DNA of 64,000 nt from Pirellulales bacterium (GTDB lineage Bacteria > Planctomycetota > Planctomycetia > Pirellulales > JACPPG01), in contig DASYDW010000129.1 in assembly GCA_036499395.1 (NCBI GenBank), positions 62,001 through 126,000 of the forward strand. Direction: 5' to 3'. Every line of letters starts with the position of its first letter. Positions within the stretch are counted from its first letter, which is position 1. Shown in pieces: positions 53,458 through 64,000 of this stretch. The translations under genes were made by a program, and so were the position numbers. Below the pieces are notes generated by a model that worked only from the letters and a program-made list of their open reading frames with translations, was not told the DNA's origin and ran no database searches.

Positions 53458-54930
53458 CTACGAAAACAAATCCCACACCGGTCCTCCGTCGGCCACGCGC
53501 ATCGGCCGGTCGAAACGGTCGCGGATTTCGGTTTCGGGTCGCACGCCCAGCGCATGGTAGAGCGTGGCGGCGAAGTCGCCCGCCGTGACGGGCCGATCGG
53601 CCGGAAAGGCGCCGATCTTGTCGGACGTCCCGTACGTCTGGCCCCCTTTGATTCCGCCGCCGGCCAACATTGCCGAGAAGACATTGCCGTAATGATCCCG
53701 GCCGGCGTCACCGTTGATCTTCGGCGAGCGGCCGAACTCGCCCGTCACGGCCACCAAAGTTTCATCGAGCAGGCCGCGTTCGCCCAGATCGGCCAGGAAG
53801 GTCGTCAGCCCACGATCCAAGGGGGGCAGATTGTGATCCTTCAAACGCGGAAAGTTCGGCGTATTACCAACGTGATGGCCATGCGTGTCCCACGCCGCCA
53901 CGGCCACCTTGTCGACCACGCCATTATTATTGAATGCCTCGGGCTCGGACCGATCGGGCCAATACACAACGGTTGTTCGCACGCCCGACTCGACCAATCG
54001 CCGGGCCAGCAGCAGGCTCTGTCCGAACACATTCTGACCGTAGCGTTCGCGCACCGCTTCCGGCTCGCGCTCGACGCGAAATGCTTCCAGGAATTTTGGC
54101 GACAGCAGCAGATCGAAGGCGCGCTCGTAGATCGTGGCCAGCTCGCCGAACGAAGCGCTCGCACGCGATGTGGCCAAATCGTCGAGCAATCGCCGCCGCG
54201 CTTGCAGCCGGCGCGGATCAACACCGTCGGGCAAGTTCGCCAGCGGCACGTCAAACGTCGGCCGATTCGCCGCGGTACCGGCAGATGGCCCCGTTGCTGC
54301 AGCGGCAGATGGTTCGACGCGCCACGGATCGAACGATTGACCCAGGAAGCCGCCATTCTGCCCCGGCACGACGTTGGTGCTCGTAGAAATGTTCCACGGA
54401 TAGGAAACGAACGGCGTGGTACCGGGGGCCGTCGGTCGCAGCTTGCCGAGCACGGCGCCGAAATTCGGAAAATCATCTTCCCGCGGCGGTACCTCGCCCA
54501 AGTTGCGCGGCCGCCGCCCGGTGAGCATCGTATGGCTGGCCGAGCCGTGCGAACTGTCGCCATGTGTTAGCGAGCGGATGATCGCGTACTGGTCGGCACA
54601 GCGAGCAAGTTGCGGCAAGTGCTCCGTGATCTCGATGCCCGGCACGTTCGTCGCGATCGGTTGGAACTCGCCGCGAATGCCGGTGGGAGCCGAGGGCTTC
54701 ATGTCCCACATGTCGATGTGGCTCGGCCCACCGAACAAATAGACCAGCACCAGCGACTTGGCCCGGCCGAAGCTTGCCGCGCCGCCACCGACCGGCGCCG
54801 CGAACGCCGCGTCATGCGCCAGTGGCAGCCCACCTGCCAATCCCGCGCCGGCGGCCAACCCCACGCGCAACACATCGCGCCGCGACCACGCGCGTCGAGC
54901 GTCCGACGAAGTGCCGCGGATGTAGAGCAT
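53458..54930 (-). CDS. DUF1501 family protein
   Basis: The predicted protein has 490 residues. The start is the ATG at 54930, because the frame's earlier start at 54936 would be a TTG. The twin-arginine signal is AWSRRDVLRVGLAAGAGLAG. Diagnostic parts are LVLVYLFGGPSHIDMWDMKP, IIRSLTHGDSSHGSASHTML, VTGEFGRSPKINGDAGRDHY and GDFAATLYHALGVRPETEIR. It stands in tandem with the DUF1501 gene at 51989 and shares most of its motifs. No cytochrome-type partner is adjacent, so the pair differs from the two classic couples in the window. Confidence 0.9.
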   Translation of the reverse strand: MLYIRGTSSDARRAWSRRDVLRVGLAAGAGLAGGLPLAHDAAFAAPVGGGAASFGRAKSLVLVYLFGGPSHIDMWDMKPSAPTGIRGEFQPIATNVPGIEITEHLPQLARCADQYAIIRSLTHGDSSHGSASHTMLTGRRPRNLGEVPPREDDFPNFGAVLGKLRPTAPGTTPFVSYPWNISTSTNVVPGQNGGFLGQSFDPWRVEPSAAAATGPSAGTAANRPTFDVPLANLPDGVDPRRLQARRRLLDDLATSRASASFGELATIYERAFDLLLSPKFLEAFRVEREPEAVRERYGQNVFGQSLLLARRLVESGVRTTVVYWPDRSEPEAFNNNGVVDKVAVAAWDTHGHHVGNTPNFPRLKDHNLPPLDRGLTTFLADLGERGLLDETLVAVTGEFGRSPKINGDAGRDHYGNVFSAMLAGGGIKGGQTYGTSDKIGAFPADRPVTAGDFAATLYHALGVRPETEIRDRFDRPMRVADGGPVWDLFS

Positions 54931-55096
54931 TGCCAAGGCCTGCAGGTTGCAGAATCAGGTGGGAACTAGCGTGGCAGGATCGCCCTCATGCTAAAGCTGG
55001 CGTTACGCGGCGTCAAATTTGGGGTCGACCGGTACTGGTTTACTTTGAATCTGAGATTTTTCAGGAGCGGTATGGGCCGTTTGGTAGAATCGGGAC

Positions 55097-55261
55097 ATGA
55101 AGACAGCTTTCGCCGGCACCGTTATTTTCGCAGTCGCCTTAGGCGCTTGTCTAGCGCTTAATGCAGCCTTTTGGCTGCACATGTCGGTCGATATCGGCCT
55201 CGCGTTCTTTGCTGCGATATGGCTCGGGTGGAAGCCCAGAATCGGAGGACGCCAACAGTGA
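55097..55261 (+). CDS. small two-span membrane protein
   Basis: A 54-residue frame that starts at the ATG at 55097 and ends with TGA at 55259-55261. Two hydrophobic segments at about 4-26 (AFAGTVIFAVALGACLAL...) and 30-45 (VDIGLAFFAAIWLGW) suggest a membrane hairpin with a basic C-terminus (KPRIGGRQQ). A TAGAAT lies six bases before the ATG, the same spacing as TATAAT before the cysteine desulfurase. It is convergent with the small zinc-type gene at 55300. No family is recognised; evidence is moderate. Confidence 0.4.
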   Translation: MKTAFAGTVIFAVALGACLALNAAFWLHMSVDIGLAFFAAIWLGWKPRIGGRQQ

Positions 55262-55299
55262 CCCGCGACCAGTCGGCCGGGTAGCGGGTCAGCTTGACT

Positions 55300-55566
55300 T
55301 CAAGAATCCGGCAACACGCGCCAGCCAAACTTATCCTTAAAATCTCGGAAGCACGTATCGCAAATCCACCACGGACCTTCATCGGTCGTGTAGCCGTGAT
55401 GAAGGATCTCATGGGTGCTTCCGGGCAGATCATGCTCCAAAAACGTCGCCCAGCAGCCCATGCAATGATCGTGGCTAGGCTGCTTGTAAGCGGCCCGATA
55501 GAACGCGATTCCTACCAGATAGTCTCCTAGGAATGAAAGTCGCCAATCGTCAGGGGATTCGGTCAT
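55300..55566 (-). CDS. small protein with two CxxC-type pairs, probable zinc binder
   Basis: The predicted protein has 88 residues. A first pair HDHCMGCWATFLEHD and a second pair WWICDTCFRDFKDKFGW look like a zinc-binding site of four cysteines, with YTTDEGPWWICDTCF typical of a small family found in many bacteria. There is no signal peptide. The role is unknown; proteins of this sort turn up as immunity-type or contact-dependent factors, but that is only a recollection. The gene stands alone between the small membrane protein and the GT39-like gene. Confidence 0.7.
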   Translation of the reverse strand: MTESPDDWRLSFLGDYLVGIAFYRAAYKQPSHDHCMGCWATFLEHDLPGSTHEILHHGYTTDEGPWWICDTCFRDFKDKFGWRVLPDS

Positions 55567-55748
55567 TGCCCTATCGTACCCGGCCGCGTGCCATAAGGAA
55601 CAATTCTAGAAATCGAATTGACCCATAACCGTCGACCGGCAAGGCGCTATCAGACCCTACACCGCCGGCATCGCTTTTGGTTCACGCGTATTATCTACGT
55701 TTCTGCGGTATCGGGCAGGCGCGTCAGCAGGCCTTTCCGCTTCTCCCC

Positions 55749-57953
55749 TTAGTCGCGCGGATGCAGGTTTGCTTTGCCGTGCAAACGGTCGTACTCGGTT
55801 TGCCATTCCGGCTCGTCCAGTAGTTCCCCGGGCGGGCCGTCGATCGCTTGGACGATATCGCCATCGGTCAGCCGAAACACAAGAATCGAATAACCGATCT
55901 CGTCGTCGGGCTCGCGCTGCCGCAAGAAGCTGGCCAAACGGCCGAAACGCAGATCCTCGTAAGTCTTGAACATCTCGGTCCACTGATCCTCGGGCTGAAA
56001 CGAGAACAACTGCTGGCGACCTTCCGTGGTTTTCGACAGCGTGTCGTAAACTTGGACGTTTCGCCGACAGTTCTGCCAGCGTTCTTCGTAGACGCGATTC
56101 CAACGCCCCGCGTTAAACAGCATCACGCTATCGAGCATCGTCGCGCTCACCAGGTACGTACCACCGGTCAAGGGGCGAGGACTGTGTGACGGATAGCGCG
56201 GCGGGAAGCCCGGCAACTGCTGGGCATGAATGCCGTAATAGGCCGGCGGGGCCGCGCCGTAGAACGCAAAGTACAATCGCTCCGCGGGTTGGCGATCGGC
56301 CGGGTGCACCTCGAGCCAGACGCCGACCTCTTTCAGGTCCTGGCTCCAATCCAACGAGCTGTCGATCAGGTGCCTGTAGCCGTTCTGTCTTCCGCCCGCG
56401 AGTATGTTGAAGTGCGCCAGATAATGTGGCCAGCACCAAACGCCTTCGACGATCGACGCCGTTAGCGCGACGGCAACCAACAAACGCATGACGGTCACGA
56501 CCATCCGGCCTGCGCGCTCGTCTGGCGGCAGCGGCGCTGTGCCCTGGGACGCATCGCGTCGACCGGCAGGTGATTGAATCCACCACGCCGCCATGCCGGC
56601 GATAATGAACATCGCGGGATACGTCGGCAGCAAATGGCGATGCCCGATATTCAAATGGCTCGTGACAGCGAACAGCCAATAGACGACCAGCAATGCGAGT
56701 AGCGGCGTGAGTTCGTAGAGCAGCCCCGGTGAGCCTTGAGTGCCGGTACGACGATCGTCGGGCCGTCTCATCCTGGCCGCGGCGACAGCCAGGCCCAGCA
56801 TCGCAAAGAGCGATAACGATGTCTTGAACAGAAGGCAATACGGAAAGAAGCCGAACCATCCGTAGAGGCGATATTCGCCATTGAGGAATGCGCTGCGCGC
56901 CTCGGAATGGCGGATCACGTGCGCAAATCCAAACAGATATGCCTCGGGAAGTAGATGATATTCGCGCCCGGCATCAATCGCGCGATTGACCGTGGTTGAC
57001 TTCGTCGCCACATCACTCCACGCCAGCGGCTTGTCGGGCGGATTCCGCCCGGGATTGTTCGTGGAATAGCGAAACCCATACGAAGCCCAGATCGATAGCG
57101 CCACGGCAAATACCAAAAGCGGCACCACGCCCAGGAAAACTGCCATTTGCCGCGCGCGGCCGTGAATTTCCCGCCCAGCGGCGCGCCCCACGATCAGCGG
57201 CGCGCCCCCCGTAATCCGTACCGCAACCAACAGCAGGCCGATGGGCACGATGATCGGAGCAGAAAATTTCGACAGGAACAGGCCCGATAAGGCACCGCAA
57301 GTAGTGACAAGCCCGACGATCGAAAGACGATGTAGTAGTCGCCACAGCGATCCGACCGCGGCGGTAAAGAACAGCGCGCTGGCCATATCCGAAGTGACCA
57401 GGAATCCATGGGCGAGCATGGTGGGCGAAAACGTAAACAGCGTCAGGCTGATCAGTCCTGCCAGGGGGCCGAACAGTTGTCTCGACCAGGAGTAGACCAA
57501 CAGCGCCAGCGCCACGCCGAAGACGCTGGTCATCGCGCGGGCGCGCAGCAGCATGGCATCGGCGTCGTTGCCGGATCGGTAAAGAAAGTCCTCGCCGAAT
57601 AACCACGTCTCGCGCCATGCCTTCGAGTCTGTCGAAGGAAGCTGGTAACCGGCTAACCAAACCGGCAGAGCACAGAAGCGCTGCGGCCAGTTGCCGTTTT
57701 CAGGCTGAATTCGGTAATCGTTCCGCGCCCAATAGCTGACACCGCCGCCCAGGTGGGCCGCCTCGTCACAGGTTTGCGATTTGCGGCACGAGGCGCTCAG
57801 CCCGAGCACGAGATAGCAGGCCAGTAACGTTGCTACGGCGACAATCCGGAGCGGTACGCTGATCGCCGACGATCGCTCAGCTGTGCCGCTTGCGCTAACG
57901 ATCGGCGTGACTCGCGTCGCGAGGGAGATTTTGTGCGAGTCTTCGTGAGCCAT
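55749..57953 (-). CDS. GT39/ArnT-like membrane glycosyltransferase
   Basis: The predicted protein has 734 residues with about ten spans. The N-terminal feature SQTCDEAAHLGGGVSYWARN contains the acidic DE typical of the first extracytoplasmic loop of GT-C enzymes. Further markers are LLRARAMTSVFGVALALLVY, FTFSPTMLAHGFLVTSDMAS and GLFLSKFSAPIIVPIGLLLV. The C-terminal approximately 150 residues form a soluble tail (SLDWSQDLKEVGVWLEVHPA). GT39-like enzymes transfer a sugar from a polyprenyl-phosphate donor to a protein or lipid on the outer side of the membrane. The acceptor is unknown. The gene start is the ATG at 57953. Confidence 0.8.
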   Translation of the reverse strand: MAHEDSHKISLATRVTPIVSASGTAERSSAISVPLRIVAVATLLACYLVLGLSASCRKSQTCDEAAHLGGGVSYWARNDYRIQPENGNWPQRFCALPVWLAGYQLPSTDSKAWRETWLFGEDFLYRSGNDADAMLLRARAMTSVFGVALALLVYSWSRQLFGPLAGLISLTLFTFSPTMLAHGFLVTSDMASALFFTAAVGSLWRLLHRLSIVGLVTTCGALSGLFLSKFSAPIIVPIGLLLVAVRITGGAPLIVGRAAGREIHGRARQMAVFLGVVPLLVFAVALSIWASYGFRYSTNNPGRNPPDKPLAWSDVATKSTTVNRAIDAGREYHLLPEAYLFGFAHVIRHSEARSAFLNGEYRLYGWFGFFPYCLLFKTSLSLFAMLGLAVAAARMRRPDDRRTGTQGSPGLLYELTPLLALLVVYWLFAVTSHLNIGHRHLLPTYPAMFIIAGMAAWWIQSPAGRRDASQGTAPLPPDERAGRMVVTVMRLLVAVALTASIVEGVWCWPHYLAHFNILAGGRQNGYRHLIDSSLDWSQDLKEVGVWLEVHPADRQPAERLYFAFYGAAPPAYYGIHAQQLPGFPPRYPSHSPRPLTGGTYLVSATMLDSVMLFNAGRWNRVYEERWQNCRRNVQVYDTLSKTTEGRQQLFSFQPEDQWTEMFKTYEDLRFGRLASFLRQREPDDEIGYSILVFRLTDGDIVQAIDGPPGELLDEPEWQTEYDRLHGKANLHPRD

Positions 57954-58342
57954 AGCGTTGGGTTATTTGTCGACCGAGGCCGGCATGGCAAAGCGGGCAA
58001 TCGGCTGGTTGACGACGCAACAAGGTAGTCACGAAGATGACGCCGCTCCCGCTCGTTACGAAGCCATTTTCGGGCCGGCCAAGCGCACTGATACAGTATA
58101 AGCACGCGATCGATCGCCGAGGGGGGCGAGCGGCGCCGGACAGGATCGGCAACCCTACGAATGCCACGACATCTCCTCCATTCGCGGCATTCGTCTAAAT
58201 CGTGGTTTCTCCGTGCATTTCCGTGGGGCTGCGCCAGCATGCGGGCGACCCGTCCCGCTGGGTTTTTTTGCCCCGCGCCCGGCATTACACTGGATGACGC
58301 GGCTCCTGCCTCGATCGATCCTTCCCCGCCCCAGGTCTTCTC
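57954..58342. other. divergent intergenic region
   Basis: This 389-bp gap separates the leftward GT39-like gene and the PSCyt1/DUF1553 gene. The open frames at 57833-58819 and 58161-59147 are overlapping shadows with arginine- and serine-rich composition. A stretch resembling repeated text (GTGGTTTCTCCGTGCATTTC near 58202) was noted but I cannot show a second copy in this window. No RNA gene was seen. Confidence 0.3.
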
Positions 58343-61300
58343 ATGCGGTTGTTCGGTCTCCGCGTTGGTTTTGTCGTGCCGGTGGTGTTCGCGGTCGCGG
58401 CTTCGTTCGCGCATGCCGCCGAGACCGCTCCTGACTTTGGTCGCGACATTCGGCCGATCCTGGTACAGCACTGCGCGAAGTGTCACGGCGCCGAAAAGCA
58501 GCTTTCCGGCTATCGCCTCGACGTTCGCGCCCGTGCGTTGGCCGGCGGCGAGTCTGGCGAAGCGGCGATCGCGCCCGGTAAGCCAGACGAGAGCCCGCTG
58601 CTGTCGCGCATCACCAGCGACGACAAAGACGTCCGCATGCCGCCCGAAGGGGAACGTCTCAACCCGCACGAGGTCAAACTCGTTCGTGCCTGGGTCATGG
58701 CCGGCGCTCTTTGGCCTGATGAGCTGGCCGGCGAAGAAAAAGCAAAGACGACGCATTGGGCCTTCATCGCCCCGGTTCTCCCCGCAGTGCCCGAGATCCA
58801 GAACGCAGCGGCCGCGCACAACACGATCGATCGGTTCATCGTCGCCCGGCTCGATGCCGAGCGGCTGGCGCTTTCCCCCGCAGCCGATCGCACGACGCTC
58901 TTGCGCCGGCTGTCACTCGACCTGGTCGGCCTACCGCCGACGGTGGCCGAAGTCGATACCTTTCTGTCCGACACCAGCGAAGGAGCTTACGAGCGGGCAG
59001 TCGAACGATTGCTCGCCTCACCCCATTACGGCGAGCGTTGGGGCAGGCACTGGCTCGATGGCGCCCGCTATGCCGACAGCGACGGCTATGAGAAAGACAA
59101 GCCGCGGCAAGCATATTTCTATCGCGATTGGGTTACCTCCGCGCTGAATCGCGACCTGCCGTACGACCAATTCGTCATCGAGCAGATCGCCGGTGACCTG
59201 CTGCCCGACGCCACGCAGGATCAGATCGTGGCCACCGGTTTCCTGCGCAACTCGATGACCAACGAGGAAGGGGGCATCGATCCCGAGCAGTTCCGCATGG
59301 AAGCCATGTTCGATCGTATGGACGCCATCGGCAAAAGCATGCTCGGCCTGACGATCCAATGCGCCCAGTGCCACAACCACAAGTTCGATCCGCTGACGCA
59401 AGAAGACTATTACCGCGTCTTCGCATTGTTGAATGACGCGCACGAGGCGAACATCGCGGTCTACACGCCGGACGAGCAAATGCGTCGCGCGGATCTGCTG
59501 GCCGAGATCGGCCGCATCGAAGGCGGTTTGAAAGAACGTTCGCCCGACTGGCTCGAACGTATGACGCAATGGGAAGCGACGGTGCGCGACAACCAGCCCG
59601 AGTGGATCGTCGTCCGCCCCGACGTCGACACCAGCGGTGGCGAGAAGCACTTGCCGCAAGAGGACGGATCGATCCTGGCCGCGGGCTACGCGCCCACGAA
59701 GCACACGGTGCAAATGACGATTCGCACCGACGTCACGCCGATCAATGCCTTCCGGCTGGAATTGCTCACGGATCCGAATCTGCCCCTATCCGGTCCCGGC
59801 CGATCGATCCTGGGCACGGCTGCACTATCCGAGTTCGCCGTCGAGGCGGTTTCCACCACCACGCCTGACAAGCGCGAGAAGGTGAAATTCAAAACCGCCA
59901 CGGCTGATGTCAATCCGGCCGAAGCTCCGCTGCCCGGAATCTACGACGATCGATCGAAGAATAAGCGGACGACAGGCGGCATCGCCTTCGCCATCGACGC
60001 CAATAACGACACCGCCTGGTGTACCGACAACGGACCCGGCCGGCGCAATCAACCGCGCAAAGCCGTATTCACCGCCGAGCAGCCGATTACGAATGAGGGG
60101 GGCACGATCCTCAACGTGTCGCTCGTCGAGAATCACGGCGGCTGGAACAGCGACGACAATCAGAATTACAACCTGGGCCGCTTCCGCTTCTCGGTCACTG
60201 CGGCTGCAGACGTCGCGGCTGATCCGCTGCCAGCCGCGGTGCGCGATCTTTTGCGCGTGCCGCCGGCCGAGCGCTCTCCGCGTCAAGTCGCCGCGCTGTT
60301 CAGCTACTGGCGTACCACGGTGCCAGAGTCGCAAGAGGCGAACTCACAAATCGAAACGCTGTGGCAGACTCATCCGGCCGGATCTTCGCAATTGGCGCTG
60401 TTGCCGCGCAGCGAGCCACGCGAGACGCACCTTTTGAAGCGTGGCGATTTCCTCAAGCCTGATCGCACGGTCACGCCCGGCGTGCCCGCGTTCCTGCACC
60501 CGATGGAAGACGCAAAGCCGACGCGGCTGTCGTTCGCCCGCTGGCTGGCGGATCGTCGTTCGCCGACCACGGCCCGGTCGCTGGTGAATCGCGTGTGGCA
60601 AGCCTACTTCGGCACCGGACTGGTCGCGACCAGCGAAGACCTAGGCACGCAGAGCGAAGCCCCGTCGCATCCGGCATTATTGGACTGGTTGGCCGTCGAC
60701 TTCATGGAACACGGTTGGAGCCTGAAGCAACTGCATCGTCAGATCGTCACGTCGGCCACTTATCAACAATCGTCACGCGTCGCGCCGGATCTGCTCACTC
60801 GCGATCCGTACAACCGCCTGCTCGCCCGCGGGCCGCGCTTGCGCGTCGAGGCCGAGGTGGTGCGCGACGTCGCGCTCTCGGCCAGCGGGCTGCTGGACGC
60901 GCGTATCGGCGGGCCGAGCGTCTTTCCGCCGCTTCCCGAATTCATGCTGCTGCCGCCGGTCAGCTACGGTCCGAAGACGTGGCCCACGTCGTCGGGCGGA
61001 GATCGCTATCGCCGCGCTCTCTACACCTTCCGCTACCGCTCGCTTCCTTATCCAGTGCTGCAAACGTTTGACGGACCCAACGGTGACTTCTCTTGCGTCC
61101 GCCGCGTCCGTTCGAACACGCCGCTGCAAGCGCTCGTCGGCTTGAACGAGCCAGTCGCCGTCGAATGCGCGCAAGCCCTCGCGCGGCGCACGTTGAAAGA
61201 AGCAAAGCCCTCGGATGCCGCGCGCCTGGAATACGCGTTCCGCCTGTGCGTGGCCCGTCCGCCGTCGGCGGAAGAATTGGCCGAGCTCGCGCGGTTCTAC

Positions 61301-61483
61301 GTCGCGCAAAAAGAGCGCGTGGCGGCCGGCTGGCTGAACGCCCGACAGATTATCGGCCTGCCCGAGAGCGAGATTGTGACTCCCGAAAGCGTCCCCGGCG
61401 GAGCGACGCCGACCGAATTGGCCGCCTGGACGGCCGTCTCGCGCGTGCTCTTGAACCTGGACGAAACGATCACCAAAGAATAA
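58343..61483 (+). CDS. PSCyt1-DUF1549-DUF1553 protein
   Basis: The predicted protein has 1046 residues, starting with a signal peptide (LFGLRVGFVVPVVFAVAASF). The cytochrome-like haem site CAKCH is at 44-48, with the PSCyt1 pattern around it. DUF1549 follows (NTIDRFIVARLDAERLALSP, LLASPHYGERWGRHWLDGAR), then a middle insertion with a discoidin- or F5/8-like look. DUF1553 ends it (SFARWLADRRSPTTARSLVN, SHPALLDWLAVDFMEHGWSL). It lacks the LamG domain of the copy at 30863. Its partner DUF1501 gene starts 27 bases after the stop. Confidence 0.92.
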   Translation: MRLFGLRVGFVVPVVFAVAASFAHAAETAPDFGRDIRPILVQHCAKCHGAEKQLSGYRLDVRARALAGGESGEAAIAPGKPDESPLLSRITSDDKDVRMPPEGERLNPHEVKLVRAWVMAGALWPDELAGEEKAKTTHWAFIAPVLPAVPEIQNAAAAHNTIDRFIVARLDAERLALSPAADRTTLLRRLSLDLVGLPPTVAEVDTFLSDTSEGAYERAVERLLASPHYGERWGRHWLDGARYADSDGYEKDKPRQAYFYRDWVTSALNRDLPYDQFVIEQIAGDLLPDATQDQIVATGFLRNSMTNEEGGIDPEQFRMEAMFDRMDAIGKSMLGLTIQCAQCHNHKFDPLTQEDYYRVFALLNDAHEANIAVYTPDEQMRRADLLAEIGRIEGGLKERSPDWLERMTQWEATVRDNQPEWIVVRPDVDTSGGEKHLPQEDGSILAAGYAPTKHTVQMTIRTDVTPINAFRLELLTDPNLPLSGPGRSILGTAALSEFAVEAVSTTTPDKREKVKFKTATADVNPAEAPLPGIYDDRSKNKRTTGGIAFAIDANNDTAWCTDNGPGRRNQPRKAVFTAEQPITNEGGTILNVSLVENHGGWNSDDNQNYNLGRFRFSVTAAADVAADPLPAAVRDLLRVPPAERSPRQVAALFSYWRTTVPESQEANSQIETLWQTHPAGSSQLALLPRSEPRETHLLKRGDFLKPDRTVTPGVPAFLHPMEDAKPTRLSFARWLADRRSPTTARSLVNRVWQAYFGTGLVATSEDLGTQSEAPSHPALLDWLAVDFMEHGWSLKQLHRQIVTSATYQQSSRVAPDLLTRDPYNRLLARGPRLRVEAEVVRDVALSASGLLDARIGGPSVFPPLPEFMLLPPVSYGPKTWPTSSGGDRYRRALYTFRYRSLPYPVLQTFDGPNGDFSCVRRVRSNTPLQALVGLNEPVAVECAQALARRTLKEAKPSDAARLEYAFRLCVARPPSAEELAELARFYVAQKERVAAGWLNARQIIGLPESEIVTPESVPGGATPTELAAWTAVSRVLLNLDETITKE

Positions 61484-61510
61484 ACGAGTGCCATCAACAA
61501 GGACCACGTT

Positions 61511-62962
<1,452 letters not shown>

Positions 62963-62996
62963 GAACGCCTCAATCAGAACCACCAAGATTTTGATC

Positions 62997-63078
62997 CGCA
63001 GATTTCACAGATTACGCAGATGAAAAATCTGGGGAAACTACGCGTTTTCAAATCTGCGTCCATCTGCGTAATCTGCGG
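62997..63078. repeat. palindromic repeat unit with 15-bp inverted arms
   Basis: CAGATTACGCAGATG (63008-63022) and its exact complement CATCTGCGTAATCTG (63061-63075) flank 38 bp. The surrounding bases repeat the same pattern (CCGCAGATT at the left end, ATCTGCG inside). Units of this kind are dispersed in some planctomycete genomes. It lies between the DUF1501 gene and the T2SS F-domain gene and could act as a transcription terminator or mRNA stabiliser, but no T-run follows. Confidence 0.65.
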
Positions 63079-63251
63079 ACCATCCCCCTGGATCGCTACC
63101 CACACCGCTCGAAGCGAATTCCAGGCGGCCCCAGCATCCGGCAGCGAAAATCCTCGACAAGCGCCGGCCGCTGGGATAGCTTGAATTGTCGTTCGTCCAC
63201 GTGGCGGCCAAGGGGTACGCCGCGCGGTCCAGAACCGAGGCACACTTCGCC

Positions 63252-64000
63252 ATGATCGAACTCTTTTCGCCGCGCATTGGGCTGCGCGATCTGGCCCAGC
63301 TCAGCCGTCGCATGTCGATCGCGCTGTCCAGTGGTATCGAGGTGCGACGCGTCGTCGAGCGCGAGGTTGCCGCGACCCGGCGTCCCCTGTTGCGCGCGAA
63401 GCTCTCCGAGATCAACGACGCCGTCGCCGCCGGCGATACGATGGCCGAAGGCTTTGCCCGCACCGGTAATTATTTTCCTTCGCTGGTACACGAGATCATC
63501 CGCATCGGCGAACACACGGGGCATCTGGCCGAAGTGTTTCGCCATCTGGCCGAGCATTACGAAGAGCGCTTGCGGCTGCGCCGTTCGTTCGTGTCGAGCG
63601 TCACGATGCCCTGCATCGAGTTGGGCATCTCGCTGGTTATCATCGGCATCATGATCATCGTCTCGGGCATGCTCGGCGCCCGGAACGGCTCGCAGCGCGT
63701 CGATATCTTGGGGCTGGGGCTCGTCGGCGAGGAAGGTTTCGTCATCTACTGCCTGATCCTGGGGAGTATCGCCGGCGGAGGCATCTTCCTCTACCAGGCC
63801 ATGCGGCGTGGGGTCGCTTGGACCGAGCCGGTGCAAAAAGCCGTGCTCTCCATCCCCGGCATTGGCGGACCGCTGCGCACCATCGCGCTGGCGAACATGG
63901 CCTGGACCATGGAACTGACGATGGAGGCTGGCGTCGAGGTGATGCGCGCCATGAAGCTCAGCCTGGCCAGCACCAGGAACGTTTTCTATACGAGCCACAC
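63252..64000 (+). CDS. type II secretion F-domain protein, 3' end outside the window
   Basis: About 249 residues are visible from the ATG at 63252. The opening (LAQLSRRMSIALSSGIEVRR) and the glycine/aromatic pattern ARTGNYFPSLVHEIIRIGEH followed by TGHLAEVFRHLAEHYEERLR are the hallmark of the first T2SSF domain of GspF/PilC. A span (LGISLVIIGIMIIVSGMLG) follows, then a second span and the start of the second domain with NMAWTMELTMEAGVEVMRAM. These proteins form the inner-membrane platform of type II secretion or type IV pilus machinery. No partner gene is visible upstream. Confidence 0.92.
   Translation, partial: MIELFSPRIGLRDLAQLSRRMSIALSSGIEVRRVVEREVAATRRPLLRAKLSEINDAVAAGDTMAEGFARTGNYFPSLVHEIIRIGEHTGHLAEVFRHLAEHYEERLRLRRSFVSSVTMPCIELGISLVIIGIMIIVSGMLGARNGSQRVDILGLGLVGEEGFVIYCLILGSIAGGGIFLYQAMRRGVAWTEPVQKAVLSIPGIGGPLRTIALANMAWTMELTMEAGVEVMRAMKLSLASTRNVFYTSH

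Noticed and set aside
63096..63998. Leftward 300-codon frame at the right edge
   Set aside because: It is antisense to the T2SS F-domain gene, which has family signatures along its length.

Overview
The window is from a bacterium of the phylum Planctomycetota, most likely a Pirellulales-type lineage. The evidence is the DUF1501 proteins (four copies), the cytochrome-like PSCyt1/DUF1549/DUF1553 proteins (two copies), LEPR-type and PEP-CTERM surface proteins, BlaI-BlaR1 fusions carrying thioredoxin and TIGR03067 domains, and a GC-rich base composition. No rRNA, tRNA, CRISPR array or insertion sequence was recognised by eye.

Bases 1-12000 hold a partial membrane protein, a WD40-type secreted protein, a HEAT-type secreted protein, a small membrane-anchored protein, a PQQ-type beta-propeller, a TIGR01777 epimerase coupled to an SRPBCC protein, a ccsA/hemX-hemA pair, an extremely acidic small protein behind scpB, and a conserved single-span protein. 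Bases 12100-19060 are a replication-origin-type cluster: cysteine desulfurase, a short DnaA-like protein, a 441-bp gap that is a candidate oriC, dnaN, a DUF721/DciA protein and gyrB. recF is absent.

Bases 19100-21760 look like a small, lower-GC accessory island with a nucleotidyltransferase-fold protein, two small unknown genes and a solitary DNA methyltransferase. Bases 22000-29300 carry a tandem HD-GYP-like protein, a secreted beta-barrel-like protein, a protein with a secretin-type STN domain, a GT87-like membrane enzyme and a YVTN-type propeller. Bases 29360-33700 are a PSCyt1/DUF1553 and DUF1501 pair. Bases 33870-39570 read leftward: a LEPR surface protein, a TPR/GT-C membrane protein, an HpcH/HpaI aldolase and a duplicated cyclase-family protein. 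A DUF1254/DUF1214 gene at 40002-41034 is split by one extra T.

Bases 41548-51914 contain a PEP-CTERM protein with a strong terminator, a secreted protein of carboxypeptidase-regulatory-like repeats, and two BlaI-BlaR1 modules placed back to back. One BlaR1 (1440 residues) continues into regulatory-like domains and a C-terminal thioredoxin domain. The other (637 residues) ends in two TIGR03067 domains. Each blaI has its own recognisable promoter with a different palindrome in or next to it, so the shared 265-bp gap looks like two separately controlled switches. The rest holds two tandem DUF1501 genes, two small genes, a GT39-like membrane enzyme, a second PSCyt1/DUF1553-DUF1501 pair and the start of a type II secretion F-domain protein.

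The best candidates for something new are the divergent BlaI/BlaR1 locus with its embedded operators, the candidate origin with TGTCGACA repeats beside a DnaA lacking domain I, the duplicated cyclase whose two copies have lost complementary metal ligands, and a dispersed repeat that has been read into the C-terminus of the ccsA-like protein upstream of hemA.
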